Shown here one piece after another: positions 23,977 through 36,520 of a stretch of 64,000 nt of DNA (its first letter is position 1; each line of letters starts with the position of its first letter). Source of the DNA: Brassica napus (Eukaryota; Streptophyta; Magnoliopsida; Brassicales; Brassicaceae); NCBI RefSeq assembly GCF_020379485.1, contig NC_063435.1:3596001-3660000 (forward strand). Reading direction: 5' to 3'. The notes under the pieces are model-generated. The model saw only the letters and a program-made list of their open reading frames with translations. It made no database searches and was not told the origin of the DNA. The translations under genes were made by a program, and so were the position numbers.

Positions 23977-24662
23977 TGTAATATCCACTTTGTGGTATAT
24001 GAAAAATATTAGAATAATTGATTTGACTATTTATGTCATCAAAATGCACTTATTTTTCGGTCACACATCCGTTTAAATCTTTAGAATTAAACGTGTTTGA
24101 ATTGGAGTAGTAGAACGATGGATGATATATCGGGAAGTGATTCGTGATATCGTGTAAGTAAGTTTAAAATACGTAGAAAGGTTATGTGGTGATTGCAAAG
24201 TCAGTAAACATGACTAATGAGCCTCCCAAAAAAGTTAACACACCGTCATTTCCACGAAATGGAATCCATGGACCGAGTGTGGGTGGCTATTAAGCTGTGG
24301 ACGGTCGGGGTGTTACAATTGGTACCTGAAACTCAGATGAATGTGGAGTAGGGATCACACTAACATGGGTAACGATCTTGGGGCGCAATGAGGATTTTAC
24401 GTTCTTTGAGAGAAGGTGAACTGTAATATTCCGGTTTGTGAAATATGAAAATGTTTAAGAAAATTGATTTGGCTACCTATGTCACCAAAGTATACTTATT
24501 TTTTCTGTCACACATCTGTTTAGAACTCCAGAATTAAGCGTGCTTGAACTAGAGTAGTAGAAAGATGAGTGACCTACTTGGTTGTCATTCGCACAAAGAA
24601 AAGTTAGGTGGTGATTGGATCAATAAACATGACTAATGAACCTTTAAAAAACTAATGCACCG
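23977..24662 (+). mobile_element. LTR-retrotransposon relic (two LTR fragments)
   Basis: A 341-bp unit (23977-24317) starts TGTAATATCC and ends GTTACA. It is followed by ATTGGTACCTGAAACTCAG, a decayed Met-tRNA primer site. A second, diverged and 3'-truncated copy begins TGTAATATTCCGG at 24422 and runs to about 24662. Nearly all internal sequence is gone. A gypsy-type origin is likely but not proven. Confidence 0.6.
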
Positions 24663-24727
24663 TGGACGGATTTTATTTGTCCGTTGAAATGAGTGGAAGA
24701 CATAAATTCAGATTATAAACCATTTTA

Positions 24728-25301
24728 GGGCTTGATTGATTCAAACGCATCGATTGCGGGAGTCTGCGGATGCGGTTGGTTGTGATTTCTAGCTGTTTTA
24801 AGAAATTTGTACGACTGGTTCTGCGGTTAGAAATTGGTGTGTTTGCGGGATATTTATGACTGGTTAACTACCAAATGCAACAGTGGTTAAATAACACATT
24901 AACAATATTTACATTTTATATAATTATAAAATTATCAAAAATCATAATATTATAATAAATATAAAAATTATATTTAGAAAGTTATAGTTTAGATTTTTTA
25001 AAATTATGGACAATATTTTTAGTTTAAAATTTTATAATATTAATTAAAATATAATAGATATATTTTAGTATTTTTATAATTTCAATTTAGTTTTTTTATT
25101 GAATATTTTTATTTTTGTTTAAAAAAAAAATTATCCTTCCGCAACCGTTTGCAACCGCAAACGCTAGTTGAAAATAACTTTTGAATTTATGAGGTTTAGA
25201 TTAGTTTAGAGCGGTTTGAACGATAGTTGCCAAACGCCAACAACTGCTATCAACCGCAAAAGCTGCGTTTGCGGGTGGTAGCGAAAAAGCCAATCATACC
25301 C
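24728..25301. mobile_element. Tourist-like (PIF/Harbinger) element
   Basis: The left end GGGCTTGATTGATTC and the inverted right end GGGTATGATTGGCTT match imperfectly. TTA flanks both ends (24725-24727 and 25302-25304). Both halves carry complementary CCGCAAACGC-type stretches. There is no transposase frame. Confidence 0.65.
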
Positions 25302-25304
25302 TTA

Positions 25305-26112
25305 ATCAAGTCGAAATGTTTGTTCACGCGGATAAAAGCATTATCTATAAAAATTGGGTGTCGACATTGTGGGCACATCTTTAAATTATTAGCTAAATTA
25401 AATAATGATTAGAAAAAGGTAAAGTTAAAATACTGCTATGTGATGGTGATGATGATAAAGTGACTTTTATTGCGAGAAATAATAATATAAATGCTTCGTC
25501 CAATCATGTTAGCCTTTTAATAAAGTTAGATGTGAAATATAGGATAATAAATGTATTATAACTCGAAATCGTTTTTAAATAAGATGCAGCCAGTCACAAG
25601 GCTCAGGGAAAAGTGAGAATATGGTTTATACAAACAGTTTTTAAGTTAGTGGTGAATCATTGGCCTATTTTATATTTTGTTTAGTGTAGTCTTTTTAAGT
25701 GCTCAATCGTTGGTGGTGAATGTCATTGAAGTGTACATCAGCAAAACTCATAAATGTATCCCAAAAAAAAACTTGTTCAGAAAATGCTTTATCTCTTGTA
25801 TGGGTATACATATACGTCTTTGGCGTTGTCTTACTCACATCCTTTGAACTTTGATCAATTTTCTCAGCTTTCAATACTGAAATAAATTTATGTACGTATA
25901 GACCCATTTCTCTTTGAAAATTCAACACACTGCAAAGTACCGGAAGCAGATAGTATATTCCATATCGCAACTATACTGATAAATGATGTGATTAGGTAGA
26001 CATATCGCTTGCATATGATTTCGGGACATGTATTATTGACCAATATATAAGATCGGTTAGCTTGTTTTTAGGTAAGACAGATGATGTGAAGTTAATGTAT
26101 TCAGTATTTTTA
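25305..26112. other. AT-rich intergenic DNA
   Basis: No gene or named element recognised. Confidence 0.5.
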
Positions 26113-26116
26113 TTAA

Positions 26117-26592
26117 ATGAACGAGTTTCTCTGCTTCTCAGATGCAGCTTGGAATAGTGCTACTAGTGCAGGAGGTTTGGGCTGGACATGCTCTAACTCT
26201 GCCGGTGCTACTCTCCTGCAAGGATCTTCACCGTGCCCCATAGTGGCATCAGCGCTAGTTGCAGAAGCACTGGCACTCAAGGCGGGTATCAAAGCCGCTA
26301 TCTCCCTTAACATCAAAGATCTGGTCTGTCACTCAGACTCAAAAGGCTTGATCAATCTGATCACAGGAAACACGTCTGTGATTGCACTCCAAGGAATTCT
26401 CCATGACATCAGTGTGTTGAGTAATTCCATGTCGTCTATCTCTTTTAAATTTGTACCTCGGCGTTGTAATACGATCACTGATCGTCTGGCCAAAGAGGCT
26501 CTGTTTTCTGTATCAAACTCTTCTTTGGGAAGAGAGAACCTTATAGCTTAAGCTTTTATAAATGAATGTTTGACCAAAAAAAAAAAAAAAAA
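26117..26592 (+). pseudogene. LINE 3' fragment: RNase H domain plus poly(A)
   Basis: An open frame (26117-26551, 144 codons) matches the RNase H domain found at the end of plant non-LTR retrotransposon polyproteins. The acidic residues expected of this fold are present at D9, E50, D74 (CHSDS) and D122 (ITDRLAKEAL). The frame is followed by a short 3' UTR ending ATGTTTGACC and an A-run. The endonuclease and reverse transcriptase are absent, so this is a 5'-truncated copy. I could not define its target duplication. It matters because its 3' tip is shared by several micro-insertions in this window. Confidence 0.8.
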
Positions 26593-27684
26593 AGAAGTTT
26601 TCCATTTATGATTCAAGACAACATTTAGAGCTTATATAATGCAAATATATCGTACCATAATTCTTGATAAAAAAAAATATCGTACCATAATTCCAGAGCA
26701 GAAATTACAAACTGTTTCGTACCATACACGTGTTTCATCAAGCAGATCATCACCTAATCGTCCCTTGTCCGTGTCATATTGTTAGAACTCCCGTGGAGAG
26801 AAAGAGACGCAAAGCTTTTGCTTATATGTATCGTGAACACTATGGCTGTGTCGTTGTATCAGGCTATCAGCTGCTCATTGCTCAATGTAAATATGATTCT
26901 TAATAAGGTTTTTATTTGTTTCCATTTAGGTATGCGTTTACATTTCCATAGTATATAGCATAATAATTCATATGAAAAAACAATCGGGTATAACCATCGA
27001 ATGAAGTTTAACAAGAATTATAACCATAGTTATTAAATGGACTAAAGGCCAACTAATGCCAATCTCAAAGAACATGATGACTTCAGAAATACACATGTAG
27101 TCATCCGATCTACTAGATCTACATTCACTTCATTTATATTTCTTTTAAACCGAAAATCAAACTAGATGGACCATACTAAATGAAATATCCATTTGCAAAA
27201 TACGGGAATGTGACATTCAAAGCTATAAACACAATCAAAAATGAGAAGGAAAAAAGAAAAAAAAAACAGAAAGCCACTCGCCCGTCTAGTGATTTTAGTT
27301 GTTATGCCATATTTCCAAGCCCAGAGTAATCATATCGAGTGGCACAGACCTTGAATATGTAACTATGGGTTCGGATTGGTCAACTGGATAAGCCATTGCT
27401 TCGGCCCAAGACAAGGCTTTATCTCTTCTCCTTTACCCGTGGTGGAAACGTCACAAAGGTTAGCGTACGTTCCTGCACTAATGAGTGACGTATCCTCAAC
27501 TCTAACCAGCCACAAAGGTGTTATCAAACCTACTGAAGCCGTATTCAGTCAAACAAGAATCCATTAACTTTCTTTTTGAAAACCAGGCCCATGAAAATTG
27601 TATGTTTCTTTCTCAAAGAAAAAGAAGAAAATTTTGTGTTTAATAAAGCTATTTTCCCAAATTAGCATTGCGAAAATGTGAATT
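26593..27684. other. Intergenic DNA
   Basis: It contains the micro-insertion at 26647-26693. A less AT-rich stretch at about 27290-27570 has no recognisable coding content. Confidence 0.45.
26647..26693 (+). repeat. Micro-insertion with perfect 17-bp duplication
   Basis: ATATCGTACCATAATTC lies at 26647-26663 and 26677-26693, flanking the 13-bp insert TTGATAAAAAAAA. Confidence 0.8.
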
Positions 27685-27756
27685 GAGGTTGATGGTAGAA
27701 ATCCTAAGGAGCTTCAGGAGGAGATTGCCAATGGTGACATTGATGTTCCTAACTAG
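27685..27756 (+). pseudogene. Relic of ribosomal protein L12 (C-terminal 23 codons)
   Basis: The frame reads EVDGRNPKELQEEIANGDID and then VPN and a stop. It resembles the C-terminus of plant cytosolic ribosomal protein L12 (DGKDPKD.QQEI.DGE.EIPEN as I recall it), with most changes conservative. The sequence just upstream gives no readable L12 frame, and the rest of the gene is missing. Its position between the S40 gene and PIP2;4 is where Arabidopsis carries At5g60670 (RPL12C). I infer a gene lost by fractionation. The fragment is short, so chance similarity cannot be excluded without a search. Confidence 0.55.
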
Positions 27757-28266
27757 TGAAAAACGTTCCTTATAGTTGTCTTATCGTTCTTTATGTAGAT
27801 ACGAGGATAAATTTTTGGAGTTGAATCATTTAAGTTGGAATCTTTAATCTATCTTTGATTTTGAATGTCTGAAATTTTTGGGATGATAAAGATGGATTTT
27901 AGTTTTTGAATGCATCACAAGATTCGTTAGCATGATTGTATCCGCGCCAATTGATTTTTTTTTGTTTTTGAATTTGGTATGAATCAGAAAGTGAATTGAA
28001 GAAAAATCATAACTAAGGTTTTGATGTCTTTGTCGGAAGTGTTGAATATACTAAAAAAGTTTGGGTTGTTTGGATTATTCAAATATAACGACATTGTTGA
28101 ATGCAACATAATTTTACAACAGTACAGAGTGGTTAGTTTGACTGGTCTAATGCGCAATGTTATAGTTTGCAGTTGCTATTTAAAAACTTGTTGGACAGAA
28201 ATGTGACAGTGTACCAGTTCCTAAAATGGTAGTTCGGTTGATTGCGTTAGCAGTGTCTTTGGGGTT
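27757..28266. other. Intergenic DNA left of a copia insertion
   Basis: It may include sequence once downstream of the L12 gene. Nothing further is recognisable. Confidence 0.45.
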
Positions 28267-28271
28267 GGTTA

Positions 28272-28565
28272 TCAGATCTCTTAGAAACACAAAGAGTTAT
28301 AAGAACAACTTTTCTTATTAGCTTTAGAAACTACTCAAAACTAAAGCTCTCAATATGTTTCACTTAGATCATATGGAACACCTCTCCATTAGACCTATAT
28401 TTATATGAAAGACAATTCCCTTTAACATGTGGGATATGGTAAACACAAACCTAACCTAAATAGAAACTTCCTTTTCCTATTTCTAGGTTTCCTTATTGTG
28501 TTTATCTTAACATATTAAACATCTAATAATATGTTAAGTTTCCACAAGCTTGGAATTATCCAACA
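28272..28565 (-). repeat. 3' LTR of the deleted copia element
   Basis: A 294-bp repeat paired with 31523-31816. GGTTA borders it on the left. Confidence 0.92.
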
Positions 28566-28574
28566 TTCACCCCC

Positions 28575-30803
28575 TTAATTCCAACTTGAATTAGGGAGAT
28601 CAATTTCTTGAACTCCGATTAAGCTCCTCATTTGCTTGAACATAATCCTTGCTAATGGCTTGGTAAGGATGTCGGCTTTCTGCTCAACACCCGGCACATG
28701 CTCCACTTCGATATGCCCGTTCTCCACACACTCACGAATGAAGTGATACTTCTTGAGTACATGCTTACTCCTTCCATGGAAAACTGGATTCTTGGTTAGA
28801 GAAATGGCTGATTTGTTGTCGATCCTAAGCTTGACTCTCTCGCCTTCTTTGCTTAATATCTCACTCAACAATTCCTTGATCCATATAGCTTGCTTCGCTG
28901 CTTCTGTTGCTGCCATGAATTCTGCTTCGCATGATGACAATGCAACCGTCTGCTGCTTCTGCGACGTCCAAGTAATCAGTGATGAACCGTAGTAGAATGC
29001 ATGTCCTGACGTGCTCCTCCCGTCATCGAGATCAATGTTGTGACTGCTGTCACTATAACCAATGACACTCCTTGACCCATCTCTCTTGAAGAACAGACCG
29101 AAGTTTGTTGTTCCTTTCACATACCGCAGTATGTGCTTGATGGCTTGTCCGTGAGAGTCTCTCGGATTGTGCATGTATCTGCTAAGAACACCTACTGCGT
29201 AACACAGGTCGGGTCTTGTGTGAAGCAGATACCTCAAACATCCTATGATTCTTCTGAACTCGGTTGCATCTATCTCTTGTTCATCTTCAGCTTTTGAGAT
29301 CTTCAAATTCGCTTCCATTGGAATTTGAGTTGCGTTACACGCTTCCATCTTTGTGTCACGCAGGATTCCTTGAGCATACCTCTGTTGTTTTATTCTGATT
29401 CCGTCTGCTCCTTGAATCACCTCTATGCCAAGGTAGTACGTTAGCTTACCTAGATCTGACATCTCGAACTTCTTAGACATCTCCTCTTTGAATTGCCTAA
29501 TCACCTTAAGTGAAGTCCCTGTCACAAATAGATCATCAACGTAGATGGCAATGATCAAGACGTCTCCTCCTTCAGTCTTGCAGTACACTGATGGTTCCTT
29601 CGTGCACTTCTCAAATCTCATCTCCTTGAGAACCTGATCGAGTTTTACATTCCATGCCCTGGGTGCCTGGCGTAACGCATACAAAGCCTTGTGTAACACA
29701 TACACTCGATCCTCTTCTCCTTTTTTTTCGAAACCTTCAGGTTGAGTTACATACACTAACTCCTTTAGATCTCCATTCAAGAAAGCGGTCTTCACGTCCA
29801 TGTGATGTATCTCCCAACCGTTCGTTGCTGCGAGGGCTATTAAGAGCCGAATGGTTTCAAGTCTTGCCACTGGTGCAAACACTTCGTCGAAATCTATTCC
29901 TTCTCTTTGTACATAGCCTTTTGCCACAAGTCTCGCCTTATACTTGCTCACTGTACCATCCGCCTTTCTCTTGATCTTGAAGATCCACTTCAACCCTATG
30001 AGTTTCACTCCAGCCGGTCTATCCACAAGTTTCCATGTCTTGTTTCTTGTGATAGACTCCAACTCGGCCACCATCGCTTCAACCCATTCTCGTACGTGTT
30101 CAGCTTCAAAATAGTTCTCTGGCTCGCCATCCACTGTGAGCAACAGCATTGCACTTTCTTGATCTGCAAGTAACACATAATCATCGAGATATCTTGGTTT
30201 TGTTATGGTTCGGCCTTGTCTGGTCACCAGCGGTTGACCTCCACCGTTTTGGTTTGCATTGTGATCCGCATCTTCTTCTTCTTCCTCATCTTGGTTTATA
30301 GCTTCCTGTTCATGATCCTCACCTTGATCATTACCTTCTTCTATATCACCCTCATGTGGAAGCTTAAGCATGCTCGGTTCACAATCAGCTTGGTTTGTTG
30401 TAGACGCCCAGTCCCAAGCTTTCTCTTCATCGAAAATCACATCTCTACTCACCATCACCTTCCTTGTGTCTGGATCATAAAGTCTGTAGGCTTTGGAACC
30501 CGGCTCAGTTCCAAGATTGACCATACTCTTTGATCTCTCATCCAACTTCTTCAGATAAGGACCAGTGATTTTCGCATGAGCTACACAACCGAATATCCTC
30601 AAGTGCTTGATATTTGGTTTCCTCGATGTAAGGCACTCGTATGGTGTTTGATTCTTCAAGGCTTTTGTAGGAACTCTGTTGATGAGGTAAGTTGAATGTC
30701 GTACAGCTTCACCCCACAAGTAGTTCGGCATCTTCATTGCCTTCAGCATACTTCTTGTCATTCCCATCAAGGTTCGGTTTCTCCTCTCCACAACACCGTT
30801 TTA
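28575..30803 (-). pseudogene. Copia pol remnant: integrase C-terminus, RT and RNase H
   Basis: This frame continues from the upstream integrase frame after an in-frame TAA at 30803-30801. A CAA glutamine codon is expected there, in the TPQQNG motif that precedes the ERRNRT block. The frame carries the integrase C-terminal part, a reverse transcriptase with a YVDD box and an RNase H with SSCEAEF and RIDNKSA motifs, and it ends next to the polypurine tract. About 740 codons are free of further stops. The single nonsense base therefore appears to be the only lesion in this half. The upstream deletion disables the element independently. Confidence 0.88.
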
Positions 30804-31541
30804 TTGAGGTGTGTAAGGCGCGGTTAGGTGCCTTTTAACTCCATTCTCTTCACAGAATAGATTGAACTCAGCTGAGGTAAACTCTCCTCCTCTATCGGTG
30901 CGAAAGGTTTTGATGGTTGAGCCTGTCTGCTTCTCTACACTCTCTTTAAACCTTTTGAATCGATCGAATACCTCACTCTTCTCCTTCAATAGCATAACCC
31001 ACATATACCTAGAGAAGTCATCGATCAAGACAAAGACATACTTATTATTTGCAGGCGTTGGTGGTGTGATTCGTCCACACAAGTCTCCAAGCAATAATCC
31101 CAATGGCTTTGATGTACAAACCATGGCCTTAGTCAGGAATGTGTCTTTGGTTTGCTTCCCTGCAAGACATGTGTCACACACGCCTTCTTCGTGTGTTACA
31201 CTCGGGAATGAGTGTCTCGTCTGCTTCTCTGCTAGACATGCGTTACACACGCCTTCTTCGTGTGTTACACTCTGCATTCTGACGATCATCTCCTTCCTCT
31301 TCATCGACCAAACCTGGTAGTTTGTCGATGACAACATCAGACAATGGATGGATGTGAATCCAAAGTCTTTGATGTGTGGCGCAGCTGTAGTCACGTCGGC
31401 CATCTGCTTTCGTGATCTCTCCTCCTGTCGCCAAGATCTAAGCTTCACCTTAAGCTTAGATTGAGTCTCCAACATGAGGCTCTTTAATGATGGTAATGGC
31501 CCAACCTGGCTCTGATACCAATTCAGATCTCTTAGAAACAC
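30801..31541 (-). pseudogene. Deleted copia gag fused to integrase core
   Basis: A 246-codon frame starts within the 5' LTR and leader. It has the opening of a Gag domain (LSSTNYQVWSMKRKEM) and then jumps straight to integrase sequence: CLAGKQT, the DDFSRYMWV core and FRTDRGGEF. Gag's remainder, the zinc knuckle and the protease are absent. At the junction a 23-residue block (THEEGVC..CLA.KQT) is present twice in tandem. The frame ends at the nonsense codon described for the pol remnant. Confidence 0.85.
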
Positions 31542-31816
31542 AAAGAGTTATAAGAACAACTTTTCTTATTAGCTTTAGAAACTACTCAAAACTAAAGCTC
31601 TCAATATGTTTAACTTAGATCATATGGAACACCTCTCCATTAGACCTATATTTATATGAAAGACAATTCCCTTTAACATGTGGGATATGGTAAACACAAA
31701 CCTAACCTAAATAGAAACTTCCTTTTCCTATTTCTAGGTTTCCTTATTGTGTTTATCTTAACATATTAAACATCTAATAATATGTTAAGTTTCCACAAGC
31801 TTGGAATTATCCAACA
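31523..31816 (-). repeat. 5' LTR of the deleted copia element
   Basis: A 294-bp repeat paired with 28272-28565. The Met-tRNA primer site lies two bases away and GGTTA borders it on the right. Confidence 0.92.
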
Positions 31817-31821
31817 GGTTA

Positions 31822-32156
31822 CCATCTGATCAGGTTAGCTGTACTTAACCGTACTCGAGTCAAAAATATTTGAAAAAACAACAACTAAAATCGTCTATTA
31901 GTGACAGGTCCACCCCTGTGGTAAAGCTGATAAAACAATAGTTTTAGGCGCCAGAGTGTACATATATTTTAGGGGGTGCAAAATGTTAGCAGAGTCACTT
32001 TGTCTTAATGGTTTTGGGTGCTGCTTTTCCCGTACTATGGTCACGAGTTCGACATTTCATCCCTTTATTATTTTTTATTTTTCTTTTGGAAAGTAGTAAT
32101 AAAGATTTGACCTCATGGTTTGGTTTTCTTTTCTAACAAACTTAAGCCAAACTTAA
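31822..32156. other. Intergenic DNA with a weak SINE-like patch
   Basis: The segment at about 31975-32065 has a CTTAATGGTTTTG and, some 30 bases on, GAGTTCGACATTTC. These loosely recall Pol III A and B boxes. The match is too weak to call. Confidence 0.3.
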
Positions 32157-32981
32157 TCTATACTATTATTTGCGAAGTCAATTTTTAGAATCGAGCTCTC
32201 ACGTTAAAAGTTAGAGCGGTTAATATCGTTTATATCCTTAATGAATCAATTATATAAATTAGTCAAAAATAAAAACGAATTTTAAATCTATATGATTAAA
32301 TAAATGATTAAAATTAATAATAATTAGAATTATCTAAAATATCTATAATTAAAAACGAATTTCTATAAAACATAAGATAATCTTAAATATATTATGTTTT
32401 TATCTGTTTATACCCTTAGTGAATCAATTATATAAATTAGTCAAAAAATAAAAATGAATTTAAATCTATCTCATTGAATAAATGATTAAAATTAATAATA
32501 ATCAGAATTATCTAAAATATAAATAATTAAAAACAAATTTCTATAAAACATAAGATAATTCTTAAATATATTGTGTTTTATCTGAAAATAACATTATTTT
32601 TTGGAATTGAGCCCTCACGTTAAATATTTGAGCGGTTAATATCGTTTATACCTTTAATGAATCAATTATATAAATTAGTCAAAAATAAAAACAAATTTTA
32701 AATCTATCTGATTAAATAAATGATTAAAATTAATAATAATCAGAATTATCTAAAATATAAATAATTAAAAAACAAATATCTATAAAACATAAGATTATTC
32801 TAAAATATTATGTTTTTATCTGAAAATAGTATTCTTTTATTATAAAGTATAAATTTTAATGTTTGATTTATTTTTTTAAAACATAATTAATTATTTATTA
32901 TGTTGGTTTTTTATTTAATAATTATAAACTAATAAATATCTATAAAAACACTATGCTCGCATGTGCGGATAGAATACCTAG
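32157..32981 (+). mobile_element. Helitron with internal tandem repeats
   Basis: The 5' end is TCTATACTATTATTTGCGAA after a host A. The 3' end has the hairpin CGCATGTGCG, then CTAG (32978-32981) and a host T. Inside, a unit of roughly 200 bp (starting near CACGTTAAA...AGCGGTTAATATCGTTTA) is repeated about three times with divergence. There is no coding capacity. Confidence 0.78.
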
Positions 32982-34429
32982 TTAAAAATAGAATATTGAA
33001 TTATCTAAAATCTAAAAATATAATTTAAAAAGATAATTTCTATATATATATTGTATTGTTATCTGAAAAAATATTTTAGTAAAACATTAAAAACATAAAT
33101 TATATAATTAAATATCAATCAAACAATTTTTTTTAATTATATAATTTAAAACTATTATTTGCGAAGTAAATTTTTGCAATGGAGTTCTCACGTTAAAAGT
33201 TAGTGTGGTTAATATCGTTTAACCCTTAATGAATAAAATATTTAAATAAATTAAAACATAAGAATAAAATTTTAATTGATTTTGATTAGATAATTGATTA
33301 ATATTAAGAATAATAAGAATTAACCAAAATCTGAAAATATAATTTTAAAAAGAGATAACTTATGTATATATTGTATTGTTATCTGAAAAAGTCTTTTAGT
33401 AAAAAGTTAAAAACATAAATTCTATAACTAAATATTAATTAAATAAAATTATTAATTATATAATTAAGAATAGAATATTGAATTATCCAAAATCTAAAAA
33501 TTATAATTAAAAAAGATAATATATATATATATTGTATTGTATTGTTATATGAAAAAGTATTTTAGTAAAACGTTAAAAACATAAATTATATAATTAAATA
33601 TTAATCAAATAATTTTTTTATTTATATATATATAAAAATATGTTTGTCTCTCTCCTAAACTATCCACGTGGAAAGTCACTCTCTGACAGACTGACACTTG
33701 TCTCTGGATTTTATTACTTTGGTTAGACTTGAGTTTAACTTTAGGCTTATACTATAAAGTACAATTGAAAGGGACTTTTTACTCTTAAATATTATTGAAT
33801 GTGTTAATTATTTCTTAATACATAGTAGATAAAACAAAAAAAACACGTATTACGATATGAACGTTATATTATCATCAAAACAATATTTACCATATGTACC
33901 TCAAAATTTTAAGTATATAAACAGTCAACAGTAGTGTGCTGAATATTATATTCATATGATTTAAAAGTATTTACAAATTTTTATTTTTAAACATACACCA
34001 AAAACTTTATGAAAGCAAATATCCATTCAGATTCTCAACCACTTCAAATATCACCAACGCCAAAAAAATTTAATCAAGTGCACAAAAACTATAATATATT
34101 TAAAACTACAACAAATACATTAGTTAATGAAAAATTCTTTTTAAAAAGTATTATGGATGCATACATAAATATTTAGTGAAATGTATAAAAGGAAACAAAA
34201 GTAACAATAACTTGAAGAACAAAATGTATAAGACTAAGAATATTAATGATTTGTGATTTAATATATATTCAACTTATTGTCACAAAAAACTTAATAAAAA
34301 AATACATACATTGTTTAAAGAACATTAAAAATCACGTTAAAACTTTTAACATTTTAAGAAAAATTATTAATCAATAATATTAATTTTATCCGAAAAATTC
34401 AGCACTAAATGCATAAACAAAAAAAAAAC
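32982..34429. repeat. Helitron-related AT-rich repeats
   Basis: A unit of about 160 bp (AATAGAATATTGAATTATC... to a stretch rich in AAAACATAAATTATATAATT) recurs at about 32985, 33300 and 33467. A copy of the 32157 Helitron's 5' region, lacking the exact TC end, starts at about 33163 (ACTATTATTTGCGAAGTAAA). This segment may be the 5' part of the Helitron that ends at 37252. Confidence 0.5.
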
Positions 34430-36520
34430 AAACCTTAAACCTTATAATCCTAAGCATTATTCTAAACCAAACCTTAAACCCAACCTAAACCAAACGCTAA
34501 ACTTTTTCTACTACCTAAACCCTAAATCCTACCTAACCCTATACCCTACCTAAACCTAGACCTTAACCCTATTTAACCCTAAACCCTACATAAACCTAAC
34601 CCTAATCCCTAAACCCTTCATACTACCTAAACCTATCTAACGGTAAACCTACCTAACCCTAAATGTAAACCTACCTAACCCTAAATGTAAACCTATCTAA
34701 CCCTAAACCCTATTTAACCCTAAACCTTACCTAACCCTAAACCCTCCCTAACCCTAAAACCCTACCTAAAACCTAACCCTAAACCCTACTAACCCTAAAC
34801 CCTACCTAACCCTAACCCTACATAACCCTAAACCCTACTAACCCTACCTAACCTAAACCCTTTCTAACCCTAAATCCTTTCTAACCCTAAACCCTACTAA
34901 CCCTAAACCCTACTAACCCTAAACCCTACTAACCCTAAACCCTTTCTAACCCTAAACCCTACCTAACCCTAAACCCTACCTACCCTAAACCCTTTCTAGC
35001 CCTAAACCCTACCTAACCCTAAACCCCATCTAACCCTAAACCCTACCTAACCCTAAAACCCTTCTAACCCTAAACATGACCTAACCCTAAACCCTGCCTA
35101 ACCCTTTCTAGCCCTAAATCCTACTAACCCTAAACCCTTTCTAACCCTAAACTCTACCTAATTCTAAACCCTACCTAACCCTAAATCCTACTAACCCTAA
35201 ACCCTACCTAACCAAAACCCTACCTAACCCTAAAACCTTTCTAACCCTAAACCCTTTCTAACCCTAAACCCTACTAACCCTAAACCCTACTAACCCTAAA
35301 CCCTACCTAATTCTAAACCCTACCTAACCCTAAACCCTACGTAATCCTAAACCCTACGTAACCCTAAACCCTACCTAACCCTCAACCCTACCTACCCTAA
35401 ACCCTTTTTAACCCTAAACCTTACCTAACCCTAAACCCTACCTAACCCTAACCTTAAAACCTACCTAACCCTAACCCTACATAACCCTAAACCCTACTAA
35501 CCCTACCTAACCTAAACCATTTCTAACCTTAAACCCTTTATAGCCCTAAACCCTACTTAACCCTAAACCCTACTAACCCTAAACCCTACTAACTTTAAAC
35601 CCTATTATTCCTAAACCCTTTCTAACCCTAAACCCTACCTAACCCTAAACCCTACCTAACCCGTGCTTGGGAGTCCCTGATGATTAAATAAACCAAGGAT
35701 TTTATACCCTACCTAACCCTAAACCCTACCTACCCTAAACCCTTTCTAACCCTAAACCCTACCTAACCCTAAACCCCTTCTAACCCTAAGCCCTTTCTAA
35801 CCCTAAACCCTACCTAACCCTAAACCCCTTCTAACCCTAAACCTGACCTAACCCTAAACCCTACCTAACCCTTTCTAGCCTTAAATCATACTAACCCTAA
35901 ACCCTTTCTAACCCTAAACCATGCTAACCCTAAACCCTACCTAATTCTAAACCCTACCTAACCCTAAACCCTACTAACCCTAAATCCTACTTAACCTAAA
36001 CCCTATCTAACCCTAAAACCTTTTTAACCCTAAACCCTTTCTAGCCCTAAACCCTACCTAACCCTAACCCTACTATCCCTAAACCCTACTAACCCTAAAC
36101 CCTACCTAACCCTAACCCTACTATCCCTAAACCCTACTAACCCTAAACCCTACGTAACCCTAAACCCTACCTAACCCTGCTAACCCTAAACCCTACCTAA
36201 CCCTAAACCCTACCTAACCCTAAACCCTATCTACCCTAAACCCTTTTTAACCCTAAACCCTACCTAACCCTAAACCCTTCCTAACCCTAAACCCTACTAA
36301 CCCTAAACCCTACGTAACCCTAAACCCTTTCTAACCCTAAACCCTTTCTAACCCTAAACCCTACCTAACCCTTAAACCCTGCTAACCTTAAACTCTGCCT
36401 AAACCTTACCCTAAAACCCTACCTAAACCTAACCATAAATCCCATCTAACGCTAAAACTCTACCAACCCTAAATACTAAAAAATAATCTCAAAACTTAAA
36501 GTTAAAAAAACCTAAACTCT
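34430..36520 (+). repeat. Degenerate telomere-like array, about 2.1 kb
   Basis: Variants of CCCTAAA alternate with CCCTAC and CTAACC blocks, the common unit being CTAACCCTAAACCCTAC. The array has many single-base variants and one non-repeat island of about 45 bp at 35663-35706. The repeat is plant-telomere related but interstitial. It is bracketed by Helitron-type sequence on the left and a Helitron 3' end on the right. Confidence 0.85.

Larger units (their letters stand above)
28267..31821 (-). mobile_element. Young, internally deleted Ty1/copia element
   Basis: The 294-bp LTRs at 28272-28565 and 31523-31816 differ at one position that I can see (C/A in the GTTTMACTT context). The target duplication GGTTA lies at 28267-28271 and 31817-31821. 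On the minus strand the primer site TGGTATCAGAGC is at 31520-31509, two bases from the LTR, and a purine run (TAAGGGGGTGAA) at about 28566-28577 precedes the 3' LTR. The LTRs begin TG but end GA. Only about 2.9 kb of interior remains: most of gag, the protease and the integrase zinc domain are missing. The element is therefore not autonomous although its insertion is recent. Confidence 0.93.

Noticed and set aside
31975..32065. SINE or tRNA-like sequence
   Set aside because: The A- and B-box matches are weak, and no target duplication or tail could be found.
34430..36520. True chromosome end
   Set aside because: The repeats are highly degenerate, interrupted and surrounded by unique DNA and genes on both sides, so this is interstitial.
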